A stretch of DNA of 7,284 nucleotides. Source: Amylibacter sp. (GTDB lineage Bacteria; Pseudomonadota; Alphaproteobacteria; Rhodobacterales; Rhodobacteraceae). Position 1 is the stretch's first letter. Every line of letters begins with the position of its first letter. Positions 1-5,785 of the stretch are shown piece by piece. The position numbers were made by a program, and so were the translations under genes. The stretch lies in NCBI GenBank assembly GCA_027083485.1, contig JALWOO010000187.1, positions 1 to 7,284 of the forward strand, written 5' to 3'. The notes under the pieces are model-generated. The model saw only the letters and a program-made list of their open reading frames with translations, was not told where the DNA came from and did no database searches.

Positions 1-20
1 CCCTTGCTTTAGCGTAGATT

Positions 21-647
21 TTATTCAGCGTTGTCGCTGCGCTCCATCAGGATCTCGTCAATCAGACCCCATTCCTTGGCTTCTTCGGCATTCATAAAGT
101 TGTCGCGGTCCAGTGCATTTTCGACAACATCCAGCTTTTGATTGCAATGTTTGACGTAGATTTTGTTCAAACGGTCGCGCAACTCGAGAATCTCTTTGGC
201 ATGCAGCGCGATATCGGATGCCTGCCCCTGAAATCCGCCAGAGGGCTGATGTACCATCACGCGGCTGTTGGGCAGGGAGAACCGCATACCCGGGGAACCC
301 GCCGCCAGAAGCAAAGACCCCATAGAGGCCGCTTGCCCGACACAAAGCGTTGAAATCTTGGGGCGAATATACTGCATTGTATCATAGATCGACAGGCCGG
401 CAGACACCACGCCCCCCGGGCTATTGATATACATGGCGATGTCTTTCTTGGGGTCTTCAGCCTCAAGAAACAGCAATTGCGCCACGATCAGCGTGGACAT
501 GCCGTCATGCACAGGACCGGACAGAAAAATGATCCGTTCCTTGAGCAAACGCGAAAAAATGTCATAGGAACGCTCCCCGCGAGAGGTCTGTTCGACCACC
601 ATAGGTACGAGGGTGTTTGCGTAAACTTCAAGGGGATCTCTCATCAT
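21..647 (-). CDS. clpP: ATP-dependent Clp protease proteolytic subunit ClpP
   Basis: This is the serine peptidase core of the Clp protease. In the family, two stacked heptameric rings degrade unfolded or tagged cytosolic proteins delivered by the ATPases ClpA or ClpX. The 208-residue length matches the usual 195-210. The catalytic triad is complete: Ser108 in GQAASMGS, His133 in VMVHQPSGG and Asp182 in LDRDNF, each offset by three from E. coli precursor numbering (111, 136, 185). The oligomerisation/substrate segment INSPGG is at 75-80. The gene starts with two consecutive ATG codons (645-647 and 642-644). Upstream lies only a weak AGG, so which ATG is used is unclear. It is divergent from the DUF2855 gene and probably monocistronic at this end. 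clpX often follows clpP, but only 20 bases remain downstream, so that cannot be checked here. Confidence 0.97.
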   Translation of the reverse strand: MMRDPLEVYANTLVPMVVEQTSRGERSYDIFSRLLKERIIFLSGPVHDGMSTLIVAQLLFLEAEDPKKDIAMYINSPGGVVSAGLSIYDTMQYIRPKISTLCVGQAASMGSLLLAAGSPGMRFSLPNSRVMVHQPSGGFQGQASDIALHAKEILELRDRLNKIYVKHCNQKLDVVENALDRDNFMNAEEAKEWGLIDEILMERSDNAE

Positions 648-679
648 GTCAGCCTGTCTTGGGTTGCTTGGTTCCCTAG

Positions 680-708
680 ATACTAGTTCGGTCCCATACC
701 GGCTTCAA
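680..708 (-). promoter_or_regulatory. Predicted sigma70-type promoter of clpP
   Basis: On the minus strand, TTGAAG (703-708) and TAGTAT (680-685) are separated by exactly 17 bases. Each hexamer matches four of six consensus positions. Transcription would start near 673, giving a 5' leader of about 25 bases ahead of the first clpP ATG. No heat-shock (sigma32-type) element was recognised by eye. This is a by-eye prediction only. Confidence 0.5.
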
Positions 709-835
709 GGTGGCAATTGGTCGTTTGCACAAAAGCCGCAAATACAAGGTTGTTTTGATACGTGACGCGACGTTTAGCGATGAAACCTTTGGGGATGCGC
801 TGTTTTTGGGCCATGCTGACAATCACACCCAAGCC

Positions 836-840
836 AGAGG
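836..840 (+). promoter_or_regulatory. Ribosome binding site fixing the DUF2855 start
   Basis: AGAGG sits 7 bases before the ATG at 848. The open frame extends upstream to a GTG at 710, but that codon has AAGG directly abutting it, and the 46 extra residues show no family resemblance. The site therefore supports 848 as the true start. Confidence 0.6.
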
Positions 841-847
841 CCTGCCC

Positions 848-1942
848 ATGATCCGGATCACCCGCCTGTTAACCAACAAAGCCGATATTTCCGAAACCCT
901 GCTTGCGACCACCCCGACCGGGGTGGAAGCGGACAAGGTGGTGCTGAAAATCGACAGCTTTGCCCTGACCACCAACAACATCACCTATGCCGCCTTTGGC
1001 GAGGTCATGGGCTATTGGAAGTTCTTTCCGTCCCCGCGCGACGGGTGGGGGAATTTACCGGTCTGGGGCTTTGCCGATGTGGTGCAATCGGATGTGGATG
1101 GCATTCAGGTTGGCGAGCGGTTTTACGGGTTCTTCCCGCTGGCCAGCCATGTGGTCATGCAGCCCGGGCGCATCACGCAAGCCGGGTTCTTTGATGCCCT
1201 GCCCCACCGGCGCGATTTGCCGGTGGTTTACAACCAATACACCCGTTGCAGCCATGACGCCGGTTACGACCCTGCGCTGGAGGATATCCAGAGCCTGCTG
1301 CGGCCCCTGTTTATCACCTCTTATGTGCTGGCGGATTTCTTGCAGGATAATGCGCTTTTCGGGGCCGGTCAGGTCCTGTTGTCCAGCGCCTCCAGCAAAA
1401 CCGCCTATGGCACCGCACATGCGCTCAAACAGATTGCCCCGCAAACGCCGCTTGTGGGCATGACATCGGCGCGCAACCGCGATTTTGTGCAGGGGCTTGG
1501 TTGTTATGACCATGTGGTAACCTATGAAGAATTGCCCGATCTGGCGGTTGTGCCCACGGCCTATGTGGATTTCTCCGGTAGTGCGCCCCTGCGCGAGGCG
1601 ATCCACGCGCATTTCGGCGGCAAGCTGCGATATGACTGCGTTGTCGGCTCTGCCCAGACCGCCAGCCCGTTTCGCGACCATTCAAATTTGTCCCCCAAGC
1701 CCACGTTTTTTTTCGCGCCGACCCAGATTGCCAAACGCAACAAGGAAATTGGCAGCAAGGAGCAAACCCGCCGGATGCTCGAGGCACAAAACCGGTTCTT
1801 TTCCCTTGTCGGCAGCCAGACTCCGCCTTGGCTTACGGTGATTGAACACCAAGGCTTTGAGCAAGCACAAAAACTTCTGGCGCAGTTGCACAAAGGCGAA
1901 ATCGGCCCCGAAACCGGAAATATTGTGCGACTTCAGGGCTGA
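848..1942 (+). CDS. DUF2855 family protein (MDR-like, function unknown)
   Basis: This 364-residue protein is recognisable as a DUF2855 member, a family distantly like the medium-chain dehydrogenase/reductase superfamily whose substrate is not established. From the ATG at 848, the landmarks are LTTNNITYA (40-48) near the N-terminus, VWGFADVV (72-79) in the GroES-like half, YNQYTR (128-133), the SSASSKTAYG segment (179-188), which takes the place of the dinucleotide-binding glycine loop, and FFFAPTQIAKR (287-297). The usual GxGxxG loop is absent, as expected for this family, so cofactor use is an inference. There is no signal peptide or membrane segment, so it is probably cytosolic. It stands alone between divergent clpP and downstream rpmH, with about 145 bases to the latter and no obvious functional link to either. 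I recognise the family well but can offer no specific reaction. Confidence 0.87.
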   Translation: MIRITRLLTNKADISETLLATTPTGVEADKVVLKIDSFALTTNNITYAAFGEVMGYWKFFPSPRDGWGNLPVWGFADVVQSDVDGIQVGERFYGFFPLASHVVMQPGRITQAGFFDALPHRRDLPVVYNQYTRCSHDAGYDPALEDIQSLLRPLFITSYVLADFLQDNALFGAGQVLLSSASSKTAYGTAHALKQIAPQTPLVGMTSARNRDFVQGLGCYDHVVTYEELPDLAVVPTAYVDFSGSAPLREAIHAHFGGKLRYDCVVGSAQTASPFRDHSNLSPKPTFFFAPTQIAKRNKEIGSKEQTRRMLEAQNRFFSLVGSQTPPWLTVIEHQGFEQAQKLLAQLHKGEIGPETGNIVRLQG

Positions 1943-1988
1943 TCTGGGATAAAAGCGGCAAATGCAGCCGAAAACCCTGCTTTGCGAA

Positions 1989-2017
1989 TTGACTTGCCGG
2001 GAATCTACGCCTAAAGA
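1989..2017 (+). promoter_or_regulatory. Predicted rpmH promoter
   Basis: TTGACT (1989-1994), continuing as TTGACTTG, is followed after 17 bases by TAAAGA (2012-2017). The -35 is strong and of the form common at strongly expressed alphaproteobacterial genes. The -10 matches only three of six positions. It would give a leader of about 65 bases before rpmH and would also serve rnpA. Confidence 0.45.
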
Positions 2018-2086
2018 ACCGCGACAAGCAGATAACACGCCTTCGAATCCGTACGGGATGAGCGGGCACCCGTTCAGGAGATCGAC

Positions 2087-2221
2087 ATGAAACGCACCTA
2101 TCAGCCGAGCAACCTCGTTCGCAAACGCCGCCACGGTTTCCGTTCGCGCATGGCCACCAAAGCTGGCCGCAAAATTTTGAACCGTCGTCGTGTTCAAGGC
2201 CGCAAGAGCCTGTCCGCATAA
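2087..2221 (+). CDS. rpmH: 50S ribosomal protein L34
   Basis: This is a 44-residue, highly basic protein of the large ribosomal subunit. It begins [18 protein letters not shown] and ends [12 protein letters not shown], which is the full L34 pattern at the expected length, including the conserved HGFRSRM segment (16-22). It is too short to show up as a long open frame. The ATG at 2087 has an excellent ribosome binding site, AGGAG at 2076-2080, 6 bases upstream. rnpA begins 25 bases after its stop, the nearly universal rpmH-rnpA pairing, so both are expected on one transcript. Confidence 0.98.
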   Translation: MKRTYQPSNLVRKRRHGFRSRMATKAGRKILNRRRVQGRKSLSA

Positions 2222-2246
2222 GCGACGCGACCCAAGGTCTGAAAAT

Positions 2247-2669
2247 ATGAAACCGCCGGAGGCAACACAGGGCACCCAAATCGGGGCCGGTGCAACGCCA
2301 CCGGCGGATTTCGTTTGTCCAATCGAAACCTTGCGCAAACGGCGGGATTTTCTGGCCGCAAACCATGGCCTGCGACGGGGCACCAAAGGCTTCCTGTTAC
2401 AGGGACGGCCACGCGGTGATAACGACCCTGCCCTGCGAGTCGGGTTCACCTGTTCCAAAAAGGTCGGCAATGCGGTTGCCCGAAACCGCGCCAAACGGCG
2501 CTTGCGGGAAATTGCGCGCCTTGGTCTGCCGGAACTGGGGCGGGCAGGTTGGGATTATGTTCTGATCGGCAAGACCGGCGTGACGGCCTCACGCGATTTT
2601 GCACAGATGCAGGAAGATTTGCGCTATGCTCTGCGCAAAATTCACCAGAAATTCGACGAGGCTGATTAA
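2247..2669 (+). CDS. rnpA: Ribonuclease P protein component
   Basis: This is the protein subunit of RNase P, which assists the RNase P RNA in removing 5' leaders from precursor tRNAs. It has 140 residues from the ATG at 2247. The family entry motif LRKRRDF is at 29-35, and the RNA-binding RNR helix KKVGNAVARNRAKRRLRE is at 71-88. The roughly 28 residues before the first motif are low in complexity (Pro, Gly, Ala, Thr), a style common in Rhodobacterales. The start is chosen for AAGG 9 bases upstream; the frame opens earlier, at 2190, but that would overlap rpmH. The gene lies 25 bases after rpmH and is presumably co-transcribed. The C-terminal end, RYALRKIHQKFDEAD, looks complete. Confidence 0.93.
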   Translation: MKPPEATQGTQIGAGATPPADFVCPIETLRKRRDFLAANHGLRRGTKGFLLQGRPRGDNDPALRVGFTCSKKVGNAVARNRAKRRLREIARLGLPELGRAGWDYVLIGKTGVTASRDFAQMQEDLRYALRKIHQKFDEAD

Positions 2670-2692
2670 GCTTGGCCTTCGGCGAGGGTATA

Positions 2693-2737
2693 GCGCACGG
2701 AAGCAAATTTTGATTTCAAAATTTGCGCAGCATGCGC
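2693..2737. repeat. Nested inverted repeat between rnpA and yidD
   Basis: The core is a perfect 11-base inverted repeat. The arms GCAAATTTTGA (2703-2713) and TCAAAATTTGC (2716-2726) are separated by only TT. Outer arms GCGCA (2693-2697) and TGCGC (2733-2737) extend it, with 5- and 6-base interruptions on the two sides. GCGCA at 2725-2729 can also pair with TGCGC at 2733-2737 as an alternative small hairpin. No T-run follows on either strand, so it does not read as an intrinsic terminator. It may be a dispersed intergenic repeat, a protein-binding operator or an RNA processing site; the sequence alone does not decide. Confidence 0.6.
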
Positions 2738-2753
2738 GTAAAACAAAGGGGAA

Positions 2754-2793
2754 ATAGCCTGACCTCTGGCTCACATTTATGTCATCAGGCTAT
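2754..2793 (+). promoter_or_regulatory. Stem-loop in the yidD leader
   Basis: ATAGCCTGA (2754-2762) and TCAGGCTAT (2785-2793) form a perfect 9-base stem closing a 22-base loop. The structure ends 4 bases before the GGAG ribosome binding site of yidD (2798-2801), so an RNA hairpin here would flank the initiation region without burying it. No T-tract follows. The role is unknown; translational or processing control is a possibility only. Confidence 0.45.
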
Positions 2794-2797
2794 ATTT

Positions 2798-2801
2798 GGA
2801 G
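2798..2801 (+). promoter_or_regulatory. Ribosome binding site fixing the yidD start
   Basis: GGAG lies 9 bases before the ATG at 2811 and only 3 bases before the ATG at 2805. The in-frame TTG at 2796 overlaps the site itself. The third candidate, 2811, is therefore preferred, and it gives the family-like N-terminus MTPLAF. Confidence 0.65.
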
Positions 2802-2810
2802 AAAATGGAA

Positions 2811-3053
2811 ATGACGCCTTTGGCTTTTGTGATCTCTTTGCCGGTGCGGGGCTATCGGTTGTTGTTCAGCCCCTGGGTCGGGCGTGGCTGCCGGTATGAC
2901 CCCACCTGTTCAGCCTATGCCATGGAGGCGCTGAAAAAGCATGGCGGCCTCAAGGGCAGCTGGCTGGCGGCCAAACGCATTGGCCGCTGCCATCCCTGGG
3001 GCGGGCACGGAATTGACGATGTGCCCGACCCGAAGGAAAAAACCCGAGAGTAG
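2811..3053 (+). CDS. yidD: Membrane protein insertion efficiency factor YidD
   Basis: This small protein is of the YidD (DUF37, Haemolytic) family. It is thought to be a membrane-associated helper of YidC-dependent insertion of inner-membrane proteins. It has 80 residues from the ATG at 2811. The family hallmark [20 protein letters not shown] spans 17-36, and [12 protein letters not shown] spans 57-68. The three conserved cysteines are C27, C33 and C60. The N-terminal stretch (residues 3-22) is amphipathic to hydrophobic, consistent with membrane attachment. It lies 141 bases downstream of rnpA, whereas these genes often overlap or abut. yidC, the usual next gene, is missing. The stop is 4 bases from the end of the convergent RTX gene. 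Confidence 0.94.
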   Translation: MTPLAFVISLPVRGYRLLFSPWVGRGCRYDPTCSAYAMEALKKHGGLKGSWLAAKRIGRCHPWGGHGIDDVPDPKEKTRE

Positions 3054-3057
3054 GGCT

Positions 3058-4542
3058 TTATAGCAGGAGATCGGCATCTGACAGACCGGTGACACCCTCG
3101 ACGATGATTTTCATATCGGCAGTGCCATCCCCGTCCAGATCGACCATCACCGCGGTTGACCCACCCGAAGCAATGACCTGCACCTCACCCGATGCCCGAA
3201 AGAACGGGGCCGAACCGATATAGTTCTTGTCCCCGGCAAGGCCGCTCAGGTCAATAACGTCTTCACCGACGACAAAATCCATAATCTTGTCCGCATTAGC
3301 GGAATTCAGGCTATGCTTTTTGTGACTGAAGACAAATACATCCTCGCCTTGACCGCCATAAAGAAGATCGCGCCCCAAGCCCCCGACCAGCCGGTCATTG
3401 CCATCGCCGCCATAAAGCCGGTCATTATGCTGATTGCCATAAAGCACATCGTCATCGTCACCGCCCACCAGCTTGTCCTTGAACTTTCCACCACGGATAA
3501 TATCGTCGCCGGTGCCCCCCGCGAGGCTATCCGCACCGGTGCCACCCCAGATTTTGTCATCCCCGTCGCCCCCGTCAATGGTATCGGCGCCGGCCCCGCC
3601 CCGCAGGCGGTTGTTGCTGTCCTTGCCGTTAATCGTGTTCTTCAAGCCATTGCCGATGCCGCGAATATTGCCGTCCCCGATCAGGGTCAGGTTTTCGAAA
3701 CCGGCCCCCAGCTTCCAGCCGACACTTGATTGCACCAGATCCACACCGCCACCGCCAGACTCGGACAGGTTGATCGTGGCATCGTCGATAATATAGGTGT
3801 CATTGCCATCTCCGCCGGAAACAGTGCCGTCAACCCTGCCACCGCGCCCGTCGAAGTAGTCGTCCCCGCTCCCGAAGTTTACGTTCCCGCGAACAAAACC
3901 GGAATTGGAGAAACTGCCGTTTTCCGACGTATTGAACCAGACGGCGGTTTGGTTTGTGGCAATGATATCGCCAGAGTTGACCAGCGTTGCCGTTCCCCCG
4001 TCATATACACCAAGCCTGACCAGTGCGGCGGAAACCTCGCCGGATATCAACCCGGTATTCACCACCACGGCATCATGCCCCGAAAATTCAATTCCGGCAG
4101 AAGGCATATTTTCACCCACTCTTGCTGCAATCAGGCTGCCGTGGTTTTCTATGACGGCATTTGTTGTCTCGCTCCCCCCATGGCCAACAGAAATCCCGTA
4201 CGTGCCAAAGTTGATTGTTCCGTTGTTGATCACGGTGTTATTGCCGCCATCCTGGGTAGATATTCCTGCTTCAGCTGCATAAATAACTCCGGACGAGCCA
4301 ACAACGATTGCCGAGTTGGTGATCCCGGACGTCGTCCAAAAAAAGTCAACACCAATCCGCCCGGACACAACAGTCCCCAAAACATTGAGCCTGACACTGT
4401 CGATTATATCCGGCTCACCATACCTGACCCTGAACCCGGCAAGAAAATAGGTTAAACTCACACCGGGCATCAACGTCACCGTATCGCCGTTATCGATGTC
4501 ATACTCCGTTGTTTGATCTGTGGTAATTACTTCGAATGCCAT
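3058..4542 (-). CDS. RTX calcium-binding protein with beta-solenoid N-terminus and serralysin-type C-terminal domain
   Basis: This is a predicted secreted RTX protein of 494 residues without an N-terminal signal peptide. Residues about 50-220 contain roughly seven spaced turns with a hydrophobic-x-N-x-G core (for example INNG 105-108, VNTG 161-164, VNSG 188-191, SNSG 212-215), 24-29 residues apart, suggesting a parallel beta-solenoid. Isolated RTX-like units occur near 224-232 and 243-251. Ten contiguous nonapeptides of the GGxGxDxxx type follow (315-405). The C-terminus (DVFVFSH at 401-407, IMDFVVGEDVIDLSGL at 420-435, VDLDGDGTADMKI at 467-479, ending DADLLL) resembles the peptidase M10/serralysin C-terminal domain and its type I secretion signal. 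No zinc-protease HExxH motif is present, so this is not a serralysin. GGAG (4551-4554) lies 8 bases before the ATG. No type I transporter genes lie in the window. The function is unknown; surface or adhesive roles are only inference. Confidence 0.88.
   Translation of the reverse strand: MAFEVITTDQTTEYDIDNGDTVTLMPGVSLTYFLAGFRVRYGEPDIIDSVRLNVLGTVVSGRIGVDFFWTTSGITNSAIVVGSSGVIYAAEAGISTQDGGNNTVINNGTINFGTYGISVGHGGSETTNAVIENHGSLIAARVGENMPSAGIEFSGHDAVVVNTGLISGEVSAALVRLGVYDGGTATLVNSGDIIATNQTAVWFNTSENGSFSNSGFVRGNVNFGSGDDYFDGRGGRVDGTVSGGDGNDTYIIDDATINLSESGGGGVDLVQSSVGWKLGAGFENLTLIGDGNIRGIGNGLKNTINGKDSNNRLRGGAGADTIDGGDGDDKIWGGTGADSLAGGTGDDIIRGGKFKDKLVGGDDDDVLYGNQHNDRLYGGDGNDRLVGGLGRDLLYGGQGEDVFVFSHKKHSLNSANADKIMDFVVGEDVIDLSGLAGDKNYIGSAPFFRASGEVQVIASGGSTAVMVDLDGDGTADMKIIVEGVTGLSDADLLL
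3328..3600 (-). repeat. RTX nonapeptide array (coding repeat, ten units)
   Basis: Ten back-to-back 27-base units encode GGxGxDxxx nonapeptides, residues 315-405 of the RTX protein. Units 1-4 (such as GGAGADTID and GGDGDDKIW) and 8-10 are canonical. Units 5-7 (GGKFKDKLV, GGDDDDVLY, GNQHNDRLY) have lost the second Gly or both. In the family such repeats bind calcium between successive turns and fold into a beta-roll outside the cell, where calcium is high. DNA identity between units is only moderate. Confidence 0.9.
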
Positions 4543-4646
4543 TTTGTGGTCTCCATGCTGGTAAAACAGGTTTTGTTATGCGCCCCTGCGCTTCAAAGGC
4601 AAAGCTGCGCCGGTTCACTTTGCAATTTACGGGCCGAACAGCCATA

Positions 4647-4675
4647 ATTCTATGTCAAGAATCACTATCTATCCA
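4647..4675 (-). promoter_or_regulatory. Candidate promoter of the RTX gene
   Basis: On the minus strand, TGGATA (4670-4675) and TAGAAT (4647-4652) are 17 bases apart, with four and five consensus matches respectively. A perfect TTGACA (4653-4658) abuts the -10 but has no -10 of its own at normal spacing. The surrounding 150-base gap (4543-4692) is AT-richer than its flanks and contains no gene. The 5' leader would be about 100 bases. Confidence 0.35.
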
Positions 4676-4692
4676 CACTTTTACAAATCAGC

Positions 4693-5649
4693 TCACGGGG
4701 CCAGATGCAGCCCGCCATCACTGCCCGCCGCGCGGGTGGGGATCAGGTGGCGGTCGATATCCCCTTTGATCGTTGCATAGACATCGTCAAAGAATTTCTG
4801 GTCCTCGAAATACCAGTTGTGGCTGGGGTAATGGCCGCCGGCGAACCGGTCTTCATGGGCGCGATAATAGGCCCCGCAATTCACATTCACCGCTTTTTGC
4901 GGGGTTTTATCCGGCAGGCCTATCCGCCCCACACGCGGCGACACGCCGATGCGTTTGACGTTGGACAGTTTCAGCACGTCATCATACGGATTAAAGTAAT
5001 TGGTCAGCCGCACCGTATGGCGATAGAGCGAGGACGACTTGGAGCGCCCCTCCCCCAAAGAGCTGGCCGAAATATCGCCGGAAATAACCATCACCTGACT
5101 GACGGACCAGCTCACCGACGCAATCCGCGCCACATCATCCGCATCGTCAAAGGCCTCTCGCAGCACATAGGCCCCCATGGAATGGGCCAGAATATGCAGA
5201 TTGATTTCGCAATCATCCTGTTGGTAATCGACAAAACGCCGAATGCCCTGTTCCACCAGTTTCAGCGCCGATTTTTTGGCGTCCCAACGGTCTTCCAGAT
5301 AATTGATCGCCTTGTTGTCACTGGGCCAGTCAAAGCTGACGATCGCGCCCTTGAACCCTGCGGTTGCCAGCTTGGCCCGTATTTTCCGGTGCCGCTGCAA
5401 CATCACGCGGGTTTCGGTGTTGAAGCCGTGAACAAAAAACAAAATATCGCCGGTTTTACCCCCCGGTTTGGCTTTGGCTTCTTCCAGCACTTTCAGGGTC
5501 CAGCCTTTCTTGGCCGAATTTTCATGAGAGGGGTCAATATCCGGTGCATTTTCGGGCACCTCGAGGAAACGCGCGGCACCCGGATCGCTTGGCTCCGGAT
5601 CGAAAGCTCCGTTTTTAATGCGGCGGACACAAATAATATGATCGGTCAA
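4693..5649 (-). CDS. DUF900-type alpha/beta hydrolase
   Basis: This is a 318-residue putative serine hydrolase of the alpha/beta fold, close to the DUF900 family; the substrate is unknown. The oxyanion-side motif FVHGFN is at 72-77. The nucleophile elbow AHSMGA (155-160) gives Ser157. The likely acid is Asp223 or Asp224 in FNPYDDVLKLS, and the likely base is His277 in HNWYF, with His273 as an alternative. These assignments follow the family layout and are inferred. No signal peptide or membrane helix is seen, so it is probably cytosolic. The start is TTG at 5649: GGAG lies 8 bases upstream, the frame is closed by TAA 12 codons further upstream, and the next internal Met is residue 83. The gene lies 150 bases upstream of, and on the same strand as, the RTX gene and is divergent from ttcA. 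Co-function with the RTX protein is not shown. Confidence 0.86.
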   Translation of the reverse strand: MTDHIICVRRIKNGAFDPEPSDPGAARFLEVPENAPDIDPSHENSAKKGWTLKVLEEAKAKPGGKTGDILFFVHGFNTETRVMLQRHRKIRAKLATAGFKGAIVSFDWPSDNKAINYLEDRWDAKKSALKLVEQGIRRFVDYQQDDCEINLHILAHSMGAYVLREAFDDADDVARIASVSWSVSQVMVISGDISASSLGEGRSKSSSLYRHTVRLTNYFNPYDDVLKLSNVKRIGVSPRVGRIGLPDKTPQKAVNVNCGAYYRAHEDRFAGGHYPSHNWYFEDQKFFDDVYATIKGDIDRHLIPTRAAGSDGGLHLAP

Positions 5650-5657
5650 AGGGAAAA

Positions 5658-5661
5658 CTCC
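5658..5661 (-). promoter_or_regulatory. Ribosome binding site supporting a TTG start
   Basis: The minus strand reads GGAG, then 8 bases, then TTG at 5649. No ATG or GTG lies between the upstream in-frame stop and this codon. The site is what makes the unusual TTG initiation of the hydrolase gene credible. Confidence 0.65.
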
Positions 5662-5785
5662 GTTTTGGGCAATTCTCCGATATTACCTTAAAACGCGACG
5701 AAAAGTAAGGTTTTTTCAGCTCTTGCCTGCTGCATCCCGTTTTGCGGCGGTTGTGCTTTTTCAACGGCTATAGTAGCTGCACCCC

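Noticed and set aside
710..847. Upstream extension of the DUF2855 gene to GTG at 710.
   Set aside because: The added 46 residues show no family resemblance, AAGG abuts the GTG without spacing, and the extension would overlap the clpP promoter region. The ATG at 848 has a well-spaced AGAGG.
1055..1681. A 208-codon minus-strand open frame inside the DUF2855 gene.
   Set aside because: It is the antisense of a well-supported gene and has no motif or ribosome binding site.
2049..2056. Palindrome CCGTACGG in the rpmH leader.
   Set aside because: An 8-base palindrome is common by chance; no supporting structure or conserved regulatory leader for L34 was recognised.
3730..4455. A 241-codon open frame on the plus strand, opposite the RTX solenoid region.
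   Set aside because: It is the antisense of a repetitive, low-stop coding region; no ribosome binding site or domain is seen, while the minus strand encodes unmistakable RTX protein.
3058..4542. RTX protein as a serralysin protease or alginate epimerase.
   Set aside because: No HExxH zinc motif and no DPHE-type epimerase motif are present; only the RTX and C-terminal modules are shared with those families.
4669..4677. DnaA-box-like CTATCCACA, one mismatch from TTATCCACA.
   Set aside because: A single copy with no cluster, AT-rich unwinding region or origin-associated genes nearby; one near-match is expected by chance.
4705..5691. A 328-codon open frame on the plus strand, opposite the hydrolase gene.
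   Set aside because: It mirrors the minus-strand coding sequence, which has clear alpha/beta hydrolase motifs and a good ribosome binding site. The plus-strand translation has no recognisable domain and an odd His/Ile/Gly-rich composition.
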